Of a stretch of DNA of 64,000 nt, positions 1-8,145 are shown piece by piece (positions within the stretch are counted from its first letter, which is position 1; each line of letters opens with the position of its first letter). The DNA is taken from assembly GCF_021044885.1 (NCBI RefSeq), contig NZ_JAJNOD010000005.1, positions 1 through 64,000 on the forward strand, written 5' to 3'. The translations under genes were made by a program, and so were the position numbers. The stretch comes from Microbacterium nymphoidis (GTDB taxonomy: Bacteria; Actinomycetota; Actinomycetes; Actinomycetales; Microbacteriaceae). The notes below the pieces were generated by a model. That model saw only the letters and a list, made by a program, of their open reading frames with translations, was not told where the DNA came from and did not search any database.

Positions 1-111
1 CCCAAAAAGGGGTGACGAGGTTATTTGGCATTTGACAAGTGCACGCTGTTGAGTTCTCAAGGATCGGATGCTCCCACACACCACCCACACGGGGCTTAGC
101 TGCGGGGCAAC
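1..111 (-). other. Leader of an rRNA operon (16S gene lies left of the window)
   Basis: Read on the minus strand, this stretch contains the element CTTGAGAACTCAACAGCGTG followed by a GTCAAATGCC stretch. That resembles the transcribed leader ahead of 16S rRNA in Micrococcales, where it serves in antitermination and RNase III processing. It lies directly downstream of a near-consensus promoter at 118-146. No mature rRNA sequence is visible here. The identification rests on recalled similarity, not on an alignment. Confidence 0.7.
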
Positions 112-117
112 TTCTCT

Positions 118-146
118 AGCCTAGACCAGAACCCGCACCGCGTCAA
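118..146 (-). promoter_or_regulatory. Strong sigma-70-type promoter of the rRNA operon
   Basis: On the minus strand TTGACG (146-141) is separated by exactly 17 bases from TAGGCT (123-118), so both hexamers are close to consensus. Transcription would start near 111 and run left into the rRNA leader. The rest of 147-363 shows no gene or convincing site. Confidence 0.7.
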
Positions 147-363
147 ACCGACACGCCGCGACCCGAAGTCCAGGCAACCACCACGAAACAACCCCAGCAC
201 AACAGCACCAGGATCATCATCGAGGGGGATCGTCCACCAGCTTGAGGGGAGCCGGACCCGGAGGCCCTCCGCTCTACCCTGTGGGGCGAACAGGAACTAA
301 CTTACGCGGAACCCACGCCCACGACAAATCCCGGTGAACAACGGGCGTGTCGCACTCGCTCGC

Positions 364-1341
364 TCAGGACGCGAACCGATCGCACGCGGCACGCAGCGCC
401 CGACGCGTCCCGGGCTCCGCCGCCGAGTGACCGGCATCCGGCACGATGATGAACTCCGCCTCGGGCATCGCCTCATGCAGAGCCCATGCCGTCATCATCG
501 GAGTGCACATGTCGTAGCGCCCCTGCACGATCACCGTGGGGATGTGCCGGATGTGTGCAGCATCCTCGATGAGCTGGTTCTCACGGAACCATCCACCGTG
601 CATGAAGAAGTGGTTCTCGATCCGCGCGAACGCGGCGGCCCGCCTGGCATCAGCCATCTCGTCGACGGCCTCCTCGTCACGGACAAGGGTGACCGTTCCG
701 GCCTCCCACTGCGACCACGCCACTGCGGCCGGGAGATGCACGGCGGGATTCGGATCGAAGAGGCGCCGGTGGTACGCCTCGATCATGCGGTTGCGCTCCA
801 GGGGCGGGATCTGCTCCTCGTATGCGCGCCAGTGATCCGGGAACACCGCGGCGGCGCCACCCTCATAGAACCACTCCAGCTCCTCACGCCGCAGCGTGAA
901 GATCCCCCGGAGCACCAGTTCCGTCACGGCGTCCGGGTGCGTCTGCGCGTAGGCGAGCGCCAGCGCGGATCCCCAGGAGCCGCCGAACACCTGCCAGGCA
1001 CTGATGCCGAGGTTCTTGCGCAGCAGCTCCATGTCCGCCACCAGATGCCATGTGGTGTTGTGACGCATGTCGGCGTCAGGATCGCTGGCGTGCGGCGTGG
1101 ACTTGCCGGCGCCCCGCTGGTCGAACAGGACGATGCGGTACTTCTCCGGATCGAAGAAGCGTCGCTGCCATGGTGAGGTGCCGGATCCCGGACCGCCATG
1201 GACGAACACCACAGGCTTGCCTTCCGGATTCCCGCTTTGCTCCCAGTAGATGCGGTGGCCGTCGCCCACCAGCAGCTGTCCCGTCTCATACGGCTCGATC
1301 GCCGGATAGAGGTCTTCGTCGAGCCCCTGCTCGTCAGTCAT
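364..1341 (-). CDS. pip: Proline iminopeptidase, alpha/beta hydrolase (S33)
   Basis: This 325-residue cytosolic peptidase should release N-terminal proline from peptides. It has the S33 oxyanion motif HGGPG (48-52), the DQRGAGKS segment (74-81), the nucleophile elbow GGSWGS with Ser122, and the expected acid and base Asp277 (GRYD) and His305 (DAGHS). The length matches the family. The ATG start is preceded by GGGGGAACGAC, a plausible ribosome site. It follows the metallopeptidase gene by 48 bases on the same strand, so they may be co-transcribed. A small inverted repeat (1356-1362 with 1370-1376) lies in the gap. Confidence 0.9.
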   Translation of the reverse strand: MTDEQGLDEDLYPAIEPYETGQLLVGDGHRIYWEQSGNPEGKPVVFVHGGPGSGTSPWQRRFFDPEKYRIVLFDQRGAGKSTPHASDPDADMRHNTTWHLVADMELLRKNLGISAWQVFGGSWGSALALAYAQTHPDAVTELVLRGIFTLRREELEWFYEGGAAAVFPDHWRAYEEQIPPLERNRMIEAYHRRLFDPNPAVHLPAAVAWSQWEAGTVTLVRDEEAVDEMADARRAAAFARIENHFFMHGGWFRENQLIEDAAHIRHIPTVIVQGRYDMCTPMMTAWALHEAMPEAEFIIVPDAGHSAAEPGTRRALRAACDRFAS

Positions 1342-1389
1342 GTCGTTCCCCCACCGGTGCGCTGTCGGCGCGCACCTGTCATCGTGCTC

Positions 1390-2274
1390 TTAGAGCGGGC
1401 CGTCGAAGGTGTCGCAGGCATTGATCCCCTGCGTGTACCCCGTCCAGAACCAGTTCTGCCGCTGCTCACTGGATCCGTGCGTCCAGGTGTCCGGATTCAC
1501 GTAGCCGCTGCGGCTCTGAATGTTGTTGTCCCCCACGGCTGCCGCCGCATTCAGCGCGTCCTTGATCTGAGCCTCAGTGGGCTCCTTCATGTAGGGCACA
1601 CCGTTCTTGTCCTTGGACTGCGTGATGTTCTTGATCCATCCGCCTGCGAAGCAGTCCGCTTGCAGTTCGGTGCGCACGCTGTTGCTGTCGGCGCCGGTGC
1701 CGTTGTTCGGATACTTCTCCATCACGCCGATGAGGTTCTGCACGTGGTGGCCGTACTCGTGGCCCACGACATAGAGCTGCGCGAGGTTGCCGGCGCTGGC
1801 GCCGAACTGCTGGCGCATGATCACGAAGAAGGACGGATCCACGTACACGCTCTGATCCGGCGGACAGTAGAACGGCCCCATCTGGTTGCTGGCCGTGCCG
1901 CATGCGGACTCCGTCGTGCCGGAGTACACCACCTCGGTGGGCTTCACGTAGCCGTCCATATTCGCGGCCCAGAAATCGTCGAGCAGCAGGCTGGCCGCAG
2001 CGAGCCGGCAGTCGTCGTTGGCGTTGGCGTCGGCGCCCGTCTTGCAATCGGCGAACTCGCCGGTGGCGGCGGTCGTCTCCTGCTGCTGCGGCTGACCGCC
2101 GGTGCCGACGATCCCGCTCAGATCCACCTGGCCGTTGGTCAGGATGGCGACGAGCGCCACCACGATGGCGCCGAGCCCGACGGCCCCGCCGCCCACCACC
2201 ATGCCGGTCCGACGGCCACCGCCGCGACGCTGCGCGGTGTTGTCGCTCACATCGGCGTTGGGATTGAACGTCAT
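1390..2274 (-). CDS. Neutral zinc metallopeptidase, YpfJ family
   Basis: The 294-residue protein has a short cytoplasmic N-terminus, one membrane helix at about 26-46, a Gln-rich linker, and an extracytoplasmic metallopeptidase domain. The zinc motif HEYGHHVQ lies at 172-179, and the ELQADCFAGGW segment near 203 probably supplies the third ligand. The C-terminal GSSEQRQNWF segment is typical of this family, whose substrates are unknown. The start looks leaderless: TACCGT (2286-2281) lies six bases before the ATG on the minus strand. Confidence 0.88.
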   Translation of the reverse strand: MTFNPNADVSDNTAQRRGGGRRTGMVVGGGAVGLGAIVVALVAILTNGQVDLSGIVGTGGQPQQQETTAATGEFADCKTGADANANDDCRLAAASLLLDDFWAANMDGYVKPTEVVYSGTTESACGTASNQMGPFYCPPDQSVYVDPSFFVIMRQQFGASAGNLAQLYVVGHEYGHHVQNLIGVMEKYPNNGTGADSNSVRTELQADCFAGGWIKNITQSKDKNGVPYMKEPTEAQIKDALNAAAAVGDNNIQSRSGYVNPDTWTHGSSEQRQNWFWTGYTQGINACDTFDGPL

Positions 2275-2368
2275 CCCTCAACGGTACTCGCCCAAAGCCA
2301 CAACACACGGGAACGATGCACACGCATTCTGCGCCGTCACGAGGCGGTTCCTGTCTGAGGCACCCCTC

Positions 2369-2374
2369 TAAACT
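2369..2374 (+). promoter_or_regulatory. Possible -10 box for the antiporter gene
   Basis: TAAACT lies about 57 bases before the antiporter ATG, in the divergent gap between the metallopeptidase and antiporter genes. No good -35 is visible, so this is weak. Confidence 0.3.
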
Positions 2375-2430
2375 GGAGAGGTCGGCGCGCGCGATGCCCT
2401 TTCCGCAAGCGCCTCGGGAGGAGGGTCCAC

Positions 2431-4203
2431 ATGTTCACGCCCCTGTCCGATTTCCCCGAGATCGACCATCTCATCCCGTTGTTCGGTCAGATCGACATCG
2501 ACCTGACGATCATCCTCATCGTCGCCGGCATCCTCATCATCGCCCTGGTAACGGCCCTGGCACCCAAGGTGGGCGTCGCTGGTCCCCTTGTGCTCGTGGC
2601 ACTCGGTATCGGCATCACGTTGATCCCCGGGACGCCGAACCTGTACCTGCCCCCGGAATGGATCCTCATCGGGATCCTGCCGCCACTGCTGTACGCCGCC
2701 GCAGTCTCGCTTCCCGCGATGGAGTTCCGGCGGGACTTCAGCGCCATCGGCGGACTCTCGGTGCTGCTGGTCCTGCTTTCCTCTCTCGTGCTCGGGCTCG
2801 TCTTCAGCCTCCTCATCCCCGATGTCGGATTCGCGGTCGGCGTGGCGCTCGGCGCCGTGCTGAGCCCCACCGATGCCGTGGCCACCTCGATCGTCAAGAA
2901 GCTCGGCACCTCGCCCCGTGTCGTGACGATGCTGGAGGGTGAGAGCCTGCTCAACGACGCCACCGCGCTCGTGCTTCTGAAGACCGCCATCGCTGCGAGC
3001 TCCGGTGCCTTCGCCCTCTGGGGCAGCGTCGGCACGTTCAGCTGGGCCGTCGTGATCGCTGTCGGCATCGGTGGGCTCGTGGGCTGGGTGAACCTGCGCG
3101 TTCGCGCCTGGATCCCCTCGACGACGGCCGCCACCGCCATCAGCTTCGTGGTGCCCTACGTCGCCTACCTCCCCAGCGAACACCTGGGTGGCTCGGGGCT
3201 CGTGGCCGCAGTGGTGGCCGGCATCGTCACCGGTCAGGGCGCCGCACGATACTTCACCGCGGAGCAGCGACTGAGCGACCGAGTGAACTGGCGCACGATC
3301 GAACTGATGCTGGAAGGCGCCGTCTTCCTCATCATGGGCCTGGAGCTCAGCTCGGTCATCAACAGCGGCGACGAGGACATCCTCGGCAATGCCGCCTTCC
3401 TCGCGCTTCTCGCATTCCTCGTGATCATGGTGATGCGGACGCTCTACGTCATCCCCCTGGTCTGGATGCAGGGGCGGCGGGCGAAGCGCGGAGAGACGAT
3501 CCGCCCGCATCTGGAGCAGGCACGCGACCGGTTCCAGAACGTCACCGTGGAGCAGGTCGCGGAGCGGGGAGCGCGAAACCCGGAGCGCCGGCTCGCCAGC
3601 TTCCGCAAGCGCATCTCCCGCTCGCTCGGCGACATCGCCTATCTCGAGTCGTCGCAGCTCGGATGGCGCGAGGGCGCCCTGATCGTCTGGGCGGGTATGC
3701 GTGGCGCCGTAACCTTGGCCGCGGCGCAGACGCTGCCACAGGACACGCCCAACCGCAGCCTGCTCATCCTGATCGCCTTCCTGGTGGCCGTGGGCACCCT
3801 GCTGCTGCAGGGATCCACGATCAAGCCGCTGATCCGTGCCCTGGGCCTCACCGGAGCGAAGGACGACGCCGACAGTGCGGAGCAGCTCGCCGAGCTCAAC
3901 GCTGCCCTGCGCGAAGCCGCGTCGAAGGCGCTGGCCAACCCCGATCTGCACCGCGAGGACGGCCGTCCCTTCGACCCGGCTCTGCTGGCCGCCGCCCGGG
4001 AGCGCATGGTCGCCCCGCCGGATGAGGCGGAAGGCGCCACGATGGACGAGCTGCGGGCCATCCGCCTCGTCATCATCCAGGCGCAGCGACAGCGCCTCAC
4101 CTCTGCCCGATCGAACGGCCGCTACAGCACCGCGATGCTGCGACGGGTGCTGGAAGGACTGGACGCCGAGGAACTCAGCATTCGCGCACACCTCCCCGAG
4201 TGA
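2431..4203 (+). CDS. Na+/H+ antiporter, CPA1/NhaP type
   Basis: The 590-residue membrane protein should exchange cytoplasmic Na+ (or K+) for protons in pH and salt homeostasis. The first ~420 residues are hydrophobic helices. They carry the CPA1 motifs SPTDAVA (about 145-151) and EGESLLNDATALVL (about 169-182), with the ion-binding Asn-Asp pair in the second. A helix containing WAGMRGAVTLAAAQ near 415 is also family-typical. The last ~130 residues are a hydrophilic cytoplasmic tail. A strong GGGAGGAGGG ribosome site (2416-2425) fixes the ATG start. Confidence 0.9.
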   Translation: MFTPLSDFPEIDHLIPLFGQIDIDLTIILIVAGILIIALVTALAPKVGVAGPLVLVALGIGITLIPGTPNLYLPPEWILIGILPPLLYAAAVSLPAMEFRRDFSAIGGLSVLLVLLSSLVLGLVFSLLIPDVGFAVGVALGAVLSPTDAVATSIVKKLGTSPRVVTMLEGESLLNDATALVLLKTAIAASSGAFALWGSVGTFSWAVVIAVGIGGLVGWVNLRVRAWIPSTTAATAISFVVPYVAYLPSEHLGGSGLVAAVVAGIVTGQGAARYFTAEQRLSDRVNWRTIELMLEGAVFLIMGLELSSVINSGDEDILGNAAFLALLAFLVIMVMRTLYVIPLVWMQGRRAKRGETIRPHLEQARDRFQNVTVEQVAERGARNPERRLASFRKRISRSLGDIAYLESSQLGWREGALIVWAGMRGAVTLAAAQTLPQDTPNRSLLILIAFLVAVGTLLLQGSTIKPLIRALGLTGAKDDADSAEQLAELNAALREAASKALANPDLHREDGRPFDPALLAAARERMVAPPDEAEGATMDELRAIRLVIIQAQRQRLTSARSNGRYSTAMLRRVLEGLDAEELSIRAHLPE

Positions 4204-4327
4204 CCTGGCGCCCTGGCGACTCCCATCGTGCAGGCTGCAGATTCGCGGCCGATCGGCGGTGACTTCACCGGAGCGATGTCGGTGCCGTCAGGCACAATGG
4301 AGCACAGGACGAACGACGGAGAAGGAC

Positions 4328-4786
4328 ATGACGGACGGCGCGATGACGGGCACGGACTCCAGCAACGACACGGGGCTGATTCCTGTCGCCCACACGGCTG
4401 CGGAGTGCCCGAAGTGCTTCTCCGAGCTGCAGTCGGACAGCACGTGGTGGCGGGCACGGCCCGAAGGATCTCGACTGGTGGGTCTGGTCGTCGTCCGTGA
4501 CGACATGCCTTCGCTCATCGAGCAGCGTGAAGACCTTTCGCGCTTCGGCGTGCCGATCGAGGGATTCCGCCACCCGGCCCCGGAGACGCTCGAATCCTGG
4601 GAGCAACGCCTCACGCGGTTCTTCGGCACTCTCCGACGCGGTGACGTTCTGGTGGTCTCCTCCGTGCACGCGCTGGGTCGCGATCTGTCCGAGGAACAGC
4701 GGACCATGGCCGAGCTTCGCCGGCGCGGCATCATCATCAAGGTGCTGAGCCACGGCGCCAAACACCTCAGCGACGCGATCCGGTAA
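4328..4786 (+). CDS. Small serine-recombinase-fold protein, probably non-catalytic
   Basis: This 152-residue protein has a C-terminal half (GDVLVVSSVHALGRD, then MAELRRRGIIIKVLS) that resembles the N-terminal domain of serine recombinases (the LVVTKLDRLGR-type strand and helix). The position of the nucleophilic Ser in the first strand (normally YxRVS) reads VVVRDDMP, so the catalytic serine is absent. There is no C-terminal HTH and no inverted repeats or mobile genes nearby. The N-terminal ~45 residues contain CPKC (about 37-40). The start is the ATG after GGAGAAGG. A regulatory or structural role is likely; the function is unknown. Confidence 0.65.
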   Translation: MTDGAMTGTDSSNDTGLIPVAHTAAECPKCFSELQSDSTWWRARPEGSRLVGLVVVRDDMPSLIEQREDLSRFGVPIEGFRHPAPETLESWEQRLTRFFGTLRRGDVLVVSSVHALGRDLSEEQRTMAELRRRGIIIKVLSHGAKHLSDAIR

Positions 4787-4831
4787 CGACGCGGGCGGGT
4801 GAGCGGCATGGGCGGGTGAGCGGCACGGGCG
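4787..4831. repeat. Two-unit tandem repeat between convergent genes
   Basis: The 17-base unit GGGCGGGTGAGCGGCAT is followed directly by GGGCGGGTGAGCGGCAC, filling most of the gap between the recombinase-fold gene and the kinase gene. No terminator hairpin is evident here. Confidence 0.6.
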
Positions 4832-6298
4832 CTAGGGTGCGCAGAGGCGCGCCGGCACAGTGCTCGCGGCTCCGTTGTCGCGCAGGACGCTGACGGCGAT
4901 GCACACCTGGACCGCGTCCCCGCGGGGAACGGTGACCGTCGCCGTCTCCACGACTTCGGCCTCCTCGTCGCGGCCGGCGTTCACGATGTTCCAGAGGTAG
5001 CGATCGCCCGGGAGGGCATCCGGGTTCGTCCACGTGAACACGACGTCGCCGCCCTCGACACGACCGGCGAGATCCTCGGGGGAGGGAACGGCGGTCACGA
5101 CGATGTTCTGCGGGGCGGCGCTCGGCCCCGGGTCCGGGGTGCGGACGGTCGCCGCGAGGACACTCGCGGCGACCACGACCGCGACGACGACGAGCCCGGA
5201 GGTGATGACCGCCACCCGTCCCCACGGCTTCGACCACAGGGATGCGATCCCCGAGGCGGTGCGGTGACGTCGCGGTTCGACATCGACGACGGCGGGCGAG
5301 TTGGAGGTAGCGGCTTCGGTGGTCGAGTCCGTGCCGGTGAGCGGCGGCGCGCCGACGAGAGGCGCGATGCTCACGACGCTGCGCACCCGGGTCAGCCCGT
5401 CTGCTTCGCCGTCCTCGTCGCTCCGGTCCGGCGCGTCGTCGATGATGTCGATCACCGTCACGGCCATCGACAGCTCGATCTGAACCTTCTGTAGCGCGCG
5501 GGCGAACGCGAGCGCCGAGGGATGCCGATCCTCCGGCGACTTTGACAGCGCGCGCAGCAGCGTACGCTGCAGAGACTCGGGTATGTCCGCACGAGGGATG
5601 GGCTGGGCCGGCATCCTCTCGATGCGATCGATCAGATCCAGGCTGGTGGCGGCGCGCTCGGCCTCGAACGGGCTGTGCCCGGCGAGCAGGGTGTAGAGGG
5701 TGGCGGCGAGCGCATAGATGTCGGCTTCGGGGCCGCCGAAGGGCTGCTCGGCGAACATCTCGGGAGCGGACCACGGAATCGACACCCCCGCAGCTGTCTC
5801 CGCGGCCGACGTCGACGCGATGCCGAAGTCCGTGAGCGCCGGGTGGTCATACTCGGTGAACAGAACGTTGGCGGGCTTGATGTCGCGATGCATCACCCCG
5901 GCGCGATGCACGGTCTCCACCGCGGCGGCGATCATGATGCCGACGCGGAGAACCTCCGGAACCGACAGCGGACGAGCCCGGTACCGCGCCTGCAGTGTGG
6001 GCCGCGGCGCGTACTCCATGACGAGGTACGGGCGTCCGTCGGGTGCCTCTCCCGCACCGTGGACGGTGACGATCGACGGGTGCGTGGACAGCATGGCCAT
6101 CACGTTCGCCTCTGCGGCGAACTCCGCCAGGGCGGACCGGCTCATCCGGTCGGTGTGCAAGACCTTGATGGCCACCCGCCGCCGGGGCATGTGCTGCTCG
6201 AAAAGGTAGACGTCGGCGAACCCACCCGAGCCGATGAGCTCCACGAAGGTGTAGCCGGGAAGCTCGGGTGGTGGCGCCGCTCGACGTCGGGGACTCAC
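4832..6298 (-). CDS. Transmembrane Ser/Thr protein kinase with FN3-like ectodomain
   Basis: The 488-residue kinase has a PknB-type catalytic domain at about 16-275: glycine loop GSGGFADV, Lys45, Glu63, HRDIKPAN at 137-144 and DFG at 157-159, all intact. After an acidic linker comes one membrane helix at about 360-383. The ~100-residue outer segment has an FN3-like pattern (VVFTWTNPDALPGDRYLWNI) instead of PASTA repeats. The gene is last in the 16-kb block. Its GTG start overlaps the FHA gene stop (GTGA), so translation is probably coupled. Likely partners are the PP2C phosphatase and the two FHA proteins of the block. Confidence 0.92.
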   Translation of the reverse strand: MSPRRRAAPPPELPGYTFVELIGSGGFADVYLFEQHMPRRRVAIKVLHTDRMSRSALAEFAAEANVMAMLSTHPSIVTVHGAGEAPDGRPYLVMEYAPRPTLQARYRARPLSVPEVLRVGIMIAAAVETVHRAGVMHRDIKPANVLFTEYDHPALTDFGIASTSAAETAAGVSIPWSAPEMFAEQPFGGPEADIYALAATLYTLLAGHSPFEAERAATSLDLIDRIERMPAQPIPRADIPESLQRTLLRALSKSPEDRHPSALAFARALQKVQIELSMAVTVIDIIDDAPDRSDEDGEADGLTRVRSVVSIAPLVGAPPLTGTDSTTEAATSNSPAVVDVEPRRHRTASGIASLWSKPWGRVAVITSGLVVVAVVVAASVLAATVRTPDPGPSAAPQNIVVTAVPSPEDLAGRVEGGDVVFTWTNPDALPGDRYLWNIVNAGRDEEAEVVETATVTVPRGDAVQVCIAVSVLRDNGAASTVPARLCAP

Positions 6299-8145
6299 GG
6301 AATGTCCTCGAACCTGAGCGTCACGTCGTCGCCGATGTCCAGCACGTCACCCGAGAGCACCATCGTCGCCTCGCCGGGGTGCAGGCGCAGCGGACCGTCG
6401 CCCTCACGCAGCAGCATCGTGCCGTTCGTGGTGTTGAGGTCGGTGACAGTGACCGCTTCACCATCGCGGCGGATCTCGACATGGTTGCGGGAGATGTCGT
6501 GCGTCGGGCTTGCAACGGTGATGAGCTCCGGAATGTCATCGCTCATGCCCTGCTCGATCCGCGGACGACGTCCGACGATGAGAGTGCGGTCCAGGTCGAG
6601 AACGGCACCAGTGGACAGCACGACGCGACCACGGGTCGCACGGTCCGTGTCCGGGGATCCGCCCGCTTCACCCGAGGTATGAGTGCCGTCCAGATCGATA
6701 CCGAACTCCGCATAGAAGTCGGGGGCATCCTCGAAGTCCGCGGCCGTGGCAGCACCCGGGTCGGTATCCGACACCAAGCCGGCCGCGCGGGCCGCGTCGA
6801 GGAAGGACTGCTCGACGGTGTGTCCGTCGTGATCGCCGGTGATCCCGGCTGCCGCCATGCTGTGCTGCCCCGCGGGCGAGTCGGGCTCCGCCTCATTCCA
6901 GTGCAGCGACATGGCGGTCCCACCCGTCACGCCCGGGTCGATGACGGCCTCCCCTGTCACGGTCTGATCAGACTCCTCGTCCGCGGAGTTCTCGTCCGTG
7001 GGGTGGGTGCCGTCGTGTGAGATGGCATCATCACCGCGGTCGGCGGCGCCAGCCTGGTGGGCGAGATCGCCGTGAGGGCCGCCGCTGTTGCCGAACCCAG
7101 CGCGGTCGTCGCCCTCGGCGAGGCTATCGGTGGCGATGGGGCGGGCGATGCCACCCGTGGCGGAGAAGTCCCTGCTGTTGTCGACGCCCTCGTTGGCGAC
7201 GCCATCGCTGTGGGCATCGTTGTTGTGGACATCGTTGTTATCGACGGCCTCGTCGGAAACGGCATCTTCCCCGTCCGAGAGGGGGTCGCTGTCGCCATGC
7301 GCGTGGGCACCGTCGTCCGCGTGAGAACCGTCGTCCGCGACAGCGCCGTGGTCCGCGATGACACCCTCGTTCGCCGGGGCACCGTCGTACACAACGCTGC
7401 TGCCCACAACGCTGTCATTCACAACGCCGTTCTCGACAACGCTGTCGTCCACAACGCCGCCGTCCACAACGCTGTCGTCTGCCGCGCTCTCGGCGTCGAC
7501 GCCATCGTCCCTCGTGCGGTCGTCGGTCGGGTCTTCACTCGCGGAACCGCCCTCCGCCGCAGCCGTTTCCGGCTCGTCGTCGGCACGTTCGTCCTCGTCA
7601 GCGCCGGTCGGTTCCGGAGCATCGATGGCCGCAGCGTCGGTGGTCGCTCCGACCGGTGCCGCCGCCACCGTGCTGCCAGCCGGATGGTCCTGCGTGCCGA
7701 CGGCGACGAGGCCGGCGCGCGCGATGCCGGAAATGAGCGGAAGCAGGGTCTCATCGATCTGCGACTCCGGGGGCGTGACCAGGAGCGCGACATGGACGGG
7801 AAGCTCCTGCTCGACCCAGGTCTCCATGCGACCTCCGGTGATCAGCTCCTGCCGGGCACCATCGTCATAGACCACCCGGACGTCGCCCCTCACCGCGACC
7901 CTCAGGTCCGGACCATGACCGATCGCGATGGCGAACGGGGGGACCGCGGACAGCGGTGCGCCCGCAGTGGCGGTCATGGCGTCGATCACGGCCGCGATAC
8001 GACCCGAATCCAGCGCCCGCCACACTCGCTCGAGAGTGGAGGCCGCCATGTGGCCCGGGAGGAGAACGAAACCGTTCTCCTTCGCGATGACGTACCAGTC
8101 GCCGCTGGCGTATTGCATGATGCCGATGCTCGTATGTGTGCTCAT
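6295..8145 (-). CDS. FHA-domain protein with long low-complexity acidic linker
   Basis: The 616-residue protein should read phosphothreonine through a C-terminal FHA domain at about 515-612 (GRRPRIEQG, ISRNHVEI, DLNTTNGTML). The N-terminal ~150 residues form a globular region of unknown type. Between them lie ~250 residues rich in Asp, Val, Asn and His with irregular DDSVVDGGVV-type repeats, probably disordered. The chosen ATG (8145) overlaps the PP2C stop as ATGA and follows GGAAGGA; a longer reading frame upstream would run through the phosphatase gene and is unlikely. It is probably a scaffold or substrate for the adjacent kinase. Confidence 0.85.
   Translation of the reverse strand: MSTHTSIGIMQYASGDWYVIAKENGFVLLPGHMAASTLERVWRALDSGRIAAVIDAMTATAGAPLSAVPPFAIAIGHGPDLRVAVRGDVRVVYDDGARQELITGGRMETWVEQELPVHVALLVTPPESQIDETLLPLISGIARAGLVAVGTQDHPAGSTVAAAPVGATTDAAAIDAPEPTGADEDERADDEPETAAAEGGSASEDPTDDRTRDDGVDAESAADDSVVDGGVVDDSVVENGVVNDSVVGSSVVYDGAPANEGVIADHGAVADDGSHADDGAHAHGDSDPLSDGEDAVSDEAVDNNDVHNNDAHSDGVANEGVDNSRDFSATGGIARPIATDSLAEGDDRAGFGNSGGPHGDLAHQAGAADRGDDAISHDGTHPTDENSADEESDQTVTGEAVIDPGVTGGTAMSLHWNEAEPDSPAGQHSMAAAGITGDHDGHTVEQSFLDAARAAGLVSDTDPGAATAADFEDAPDFYAEFGIDLDGTHTSGEAGGSPDTDRATRGRVVLSTGAVLDLDRTLIVGRRPRIEQGMSDDIPELITVASPTHDISRNHVEIRRDGEAVTVTDLNTTNGTMLLREGDGPLRLHPGEATMVLSGDVLDIGDDVTLRFEDIP
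7381..7490. repeat. Degenerate tandem repeat encoding the FHA protein linker
   Basis: On the plus strand the motif ACAACGCTGTC/ACAACGCCGTC recurs about seven times at 15-18 base spacing (ACAACG-CTG/CCG steps). It encodes the Asp/Val-rich repeats of the FHA protein on the opposite strand. Such repeats tend to vary in copy number between strains. Confidence 0.65.

Noticed and set aside
2368..4191. 607-codon open frame antisense to the antiporter gene
   Set aside because: Long antisense frames are expected in GC-rich coding DNA; the plus-strand frame has clear CPA1 motifs and a strong ribosome site.
4328..4786. Active resolvase of a transposon
   Set aside because: The catalytic Ser and HTH are missing and no terminal inverted repeats or transposase are nearby.
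7381..7490. Regular short repeats resembling a CRISPR array
   Set aside because: Units are 15-18 bases without unique spacers and lie inside the FHA coding frame.
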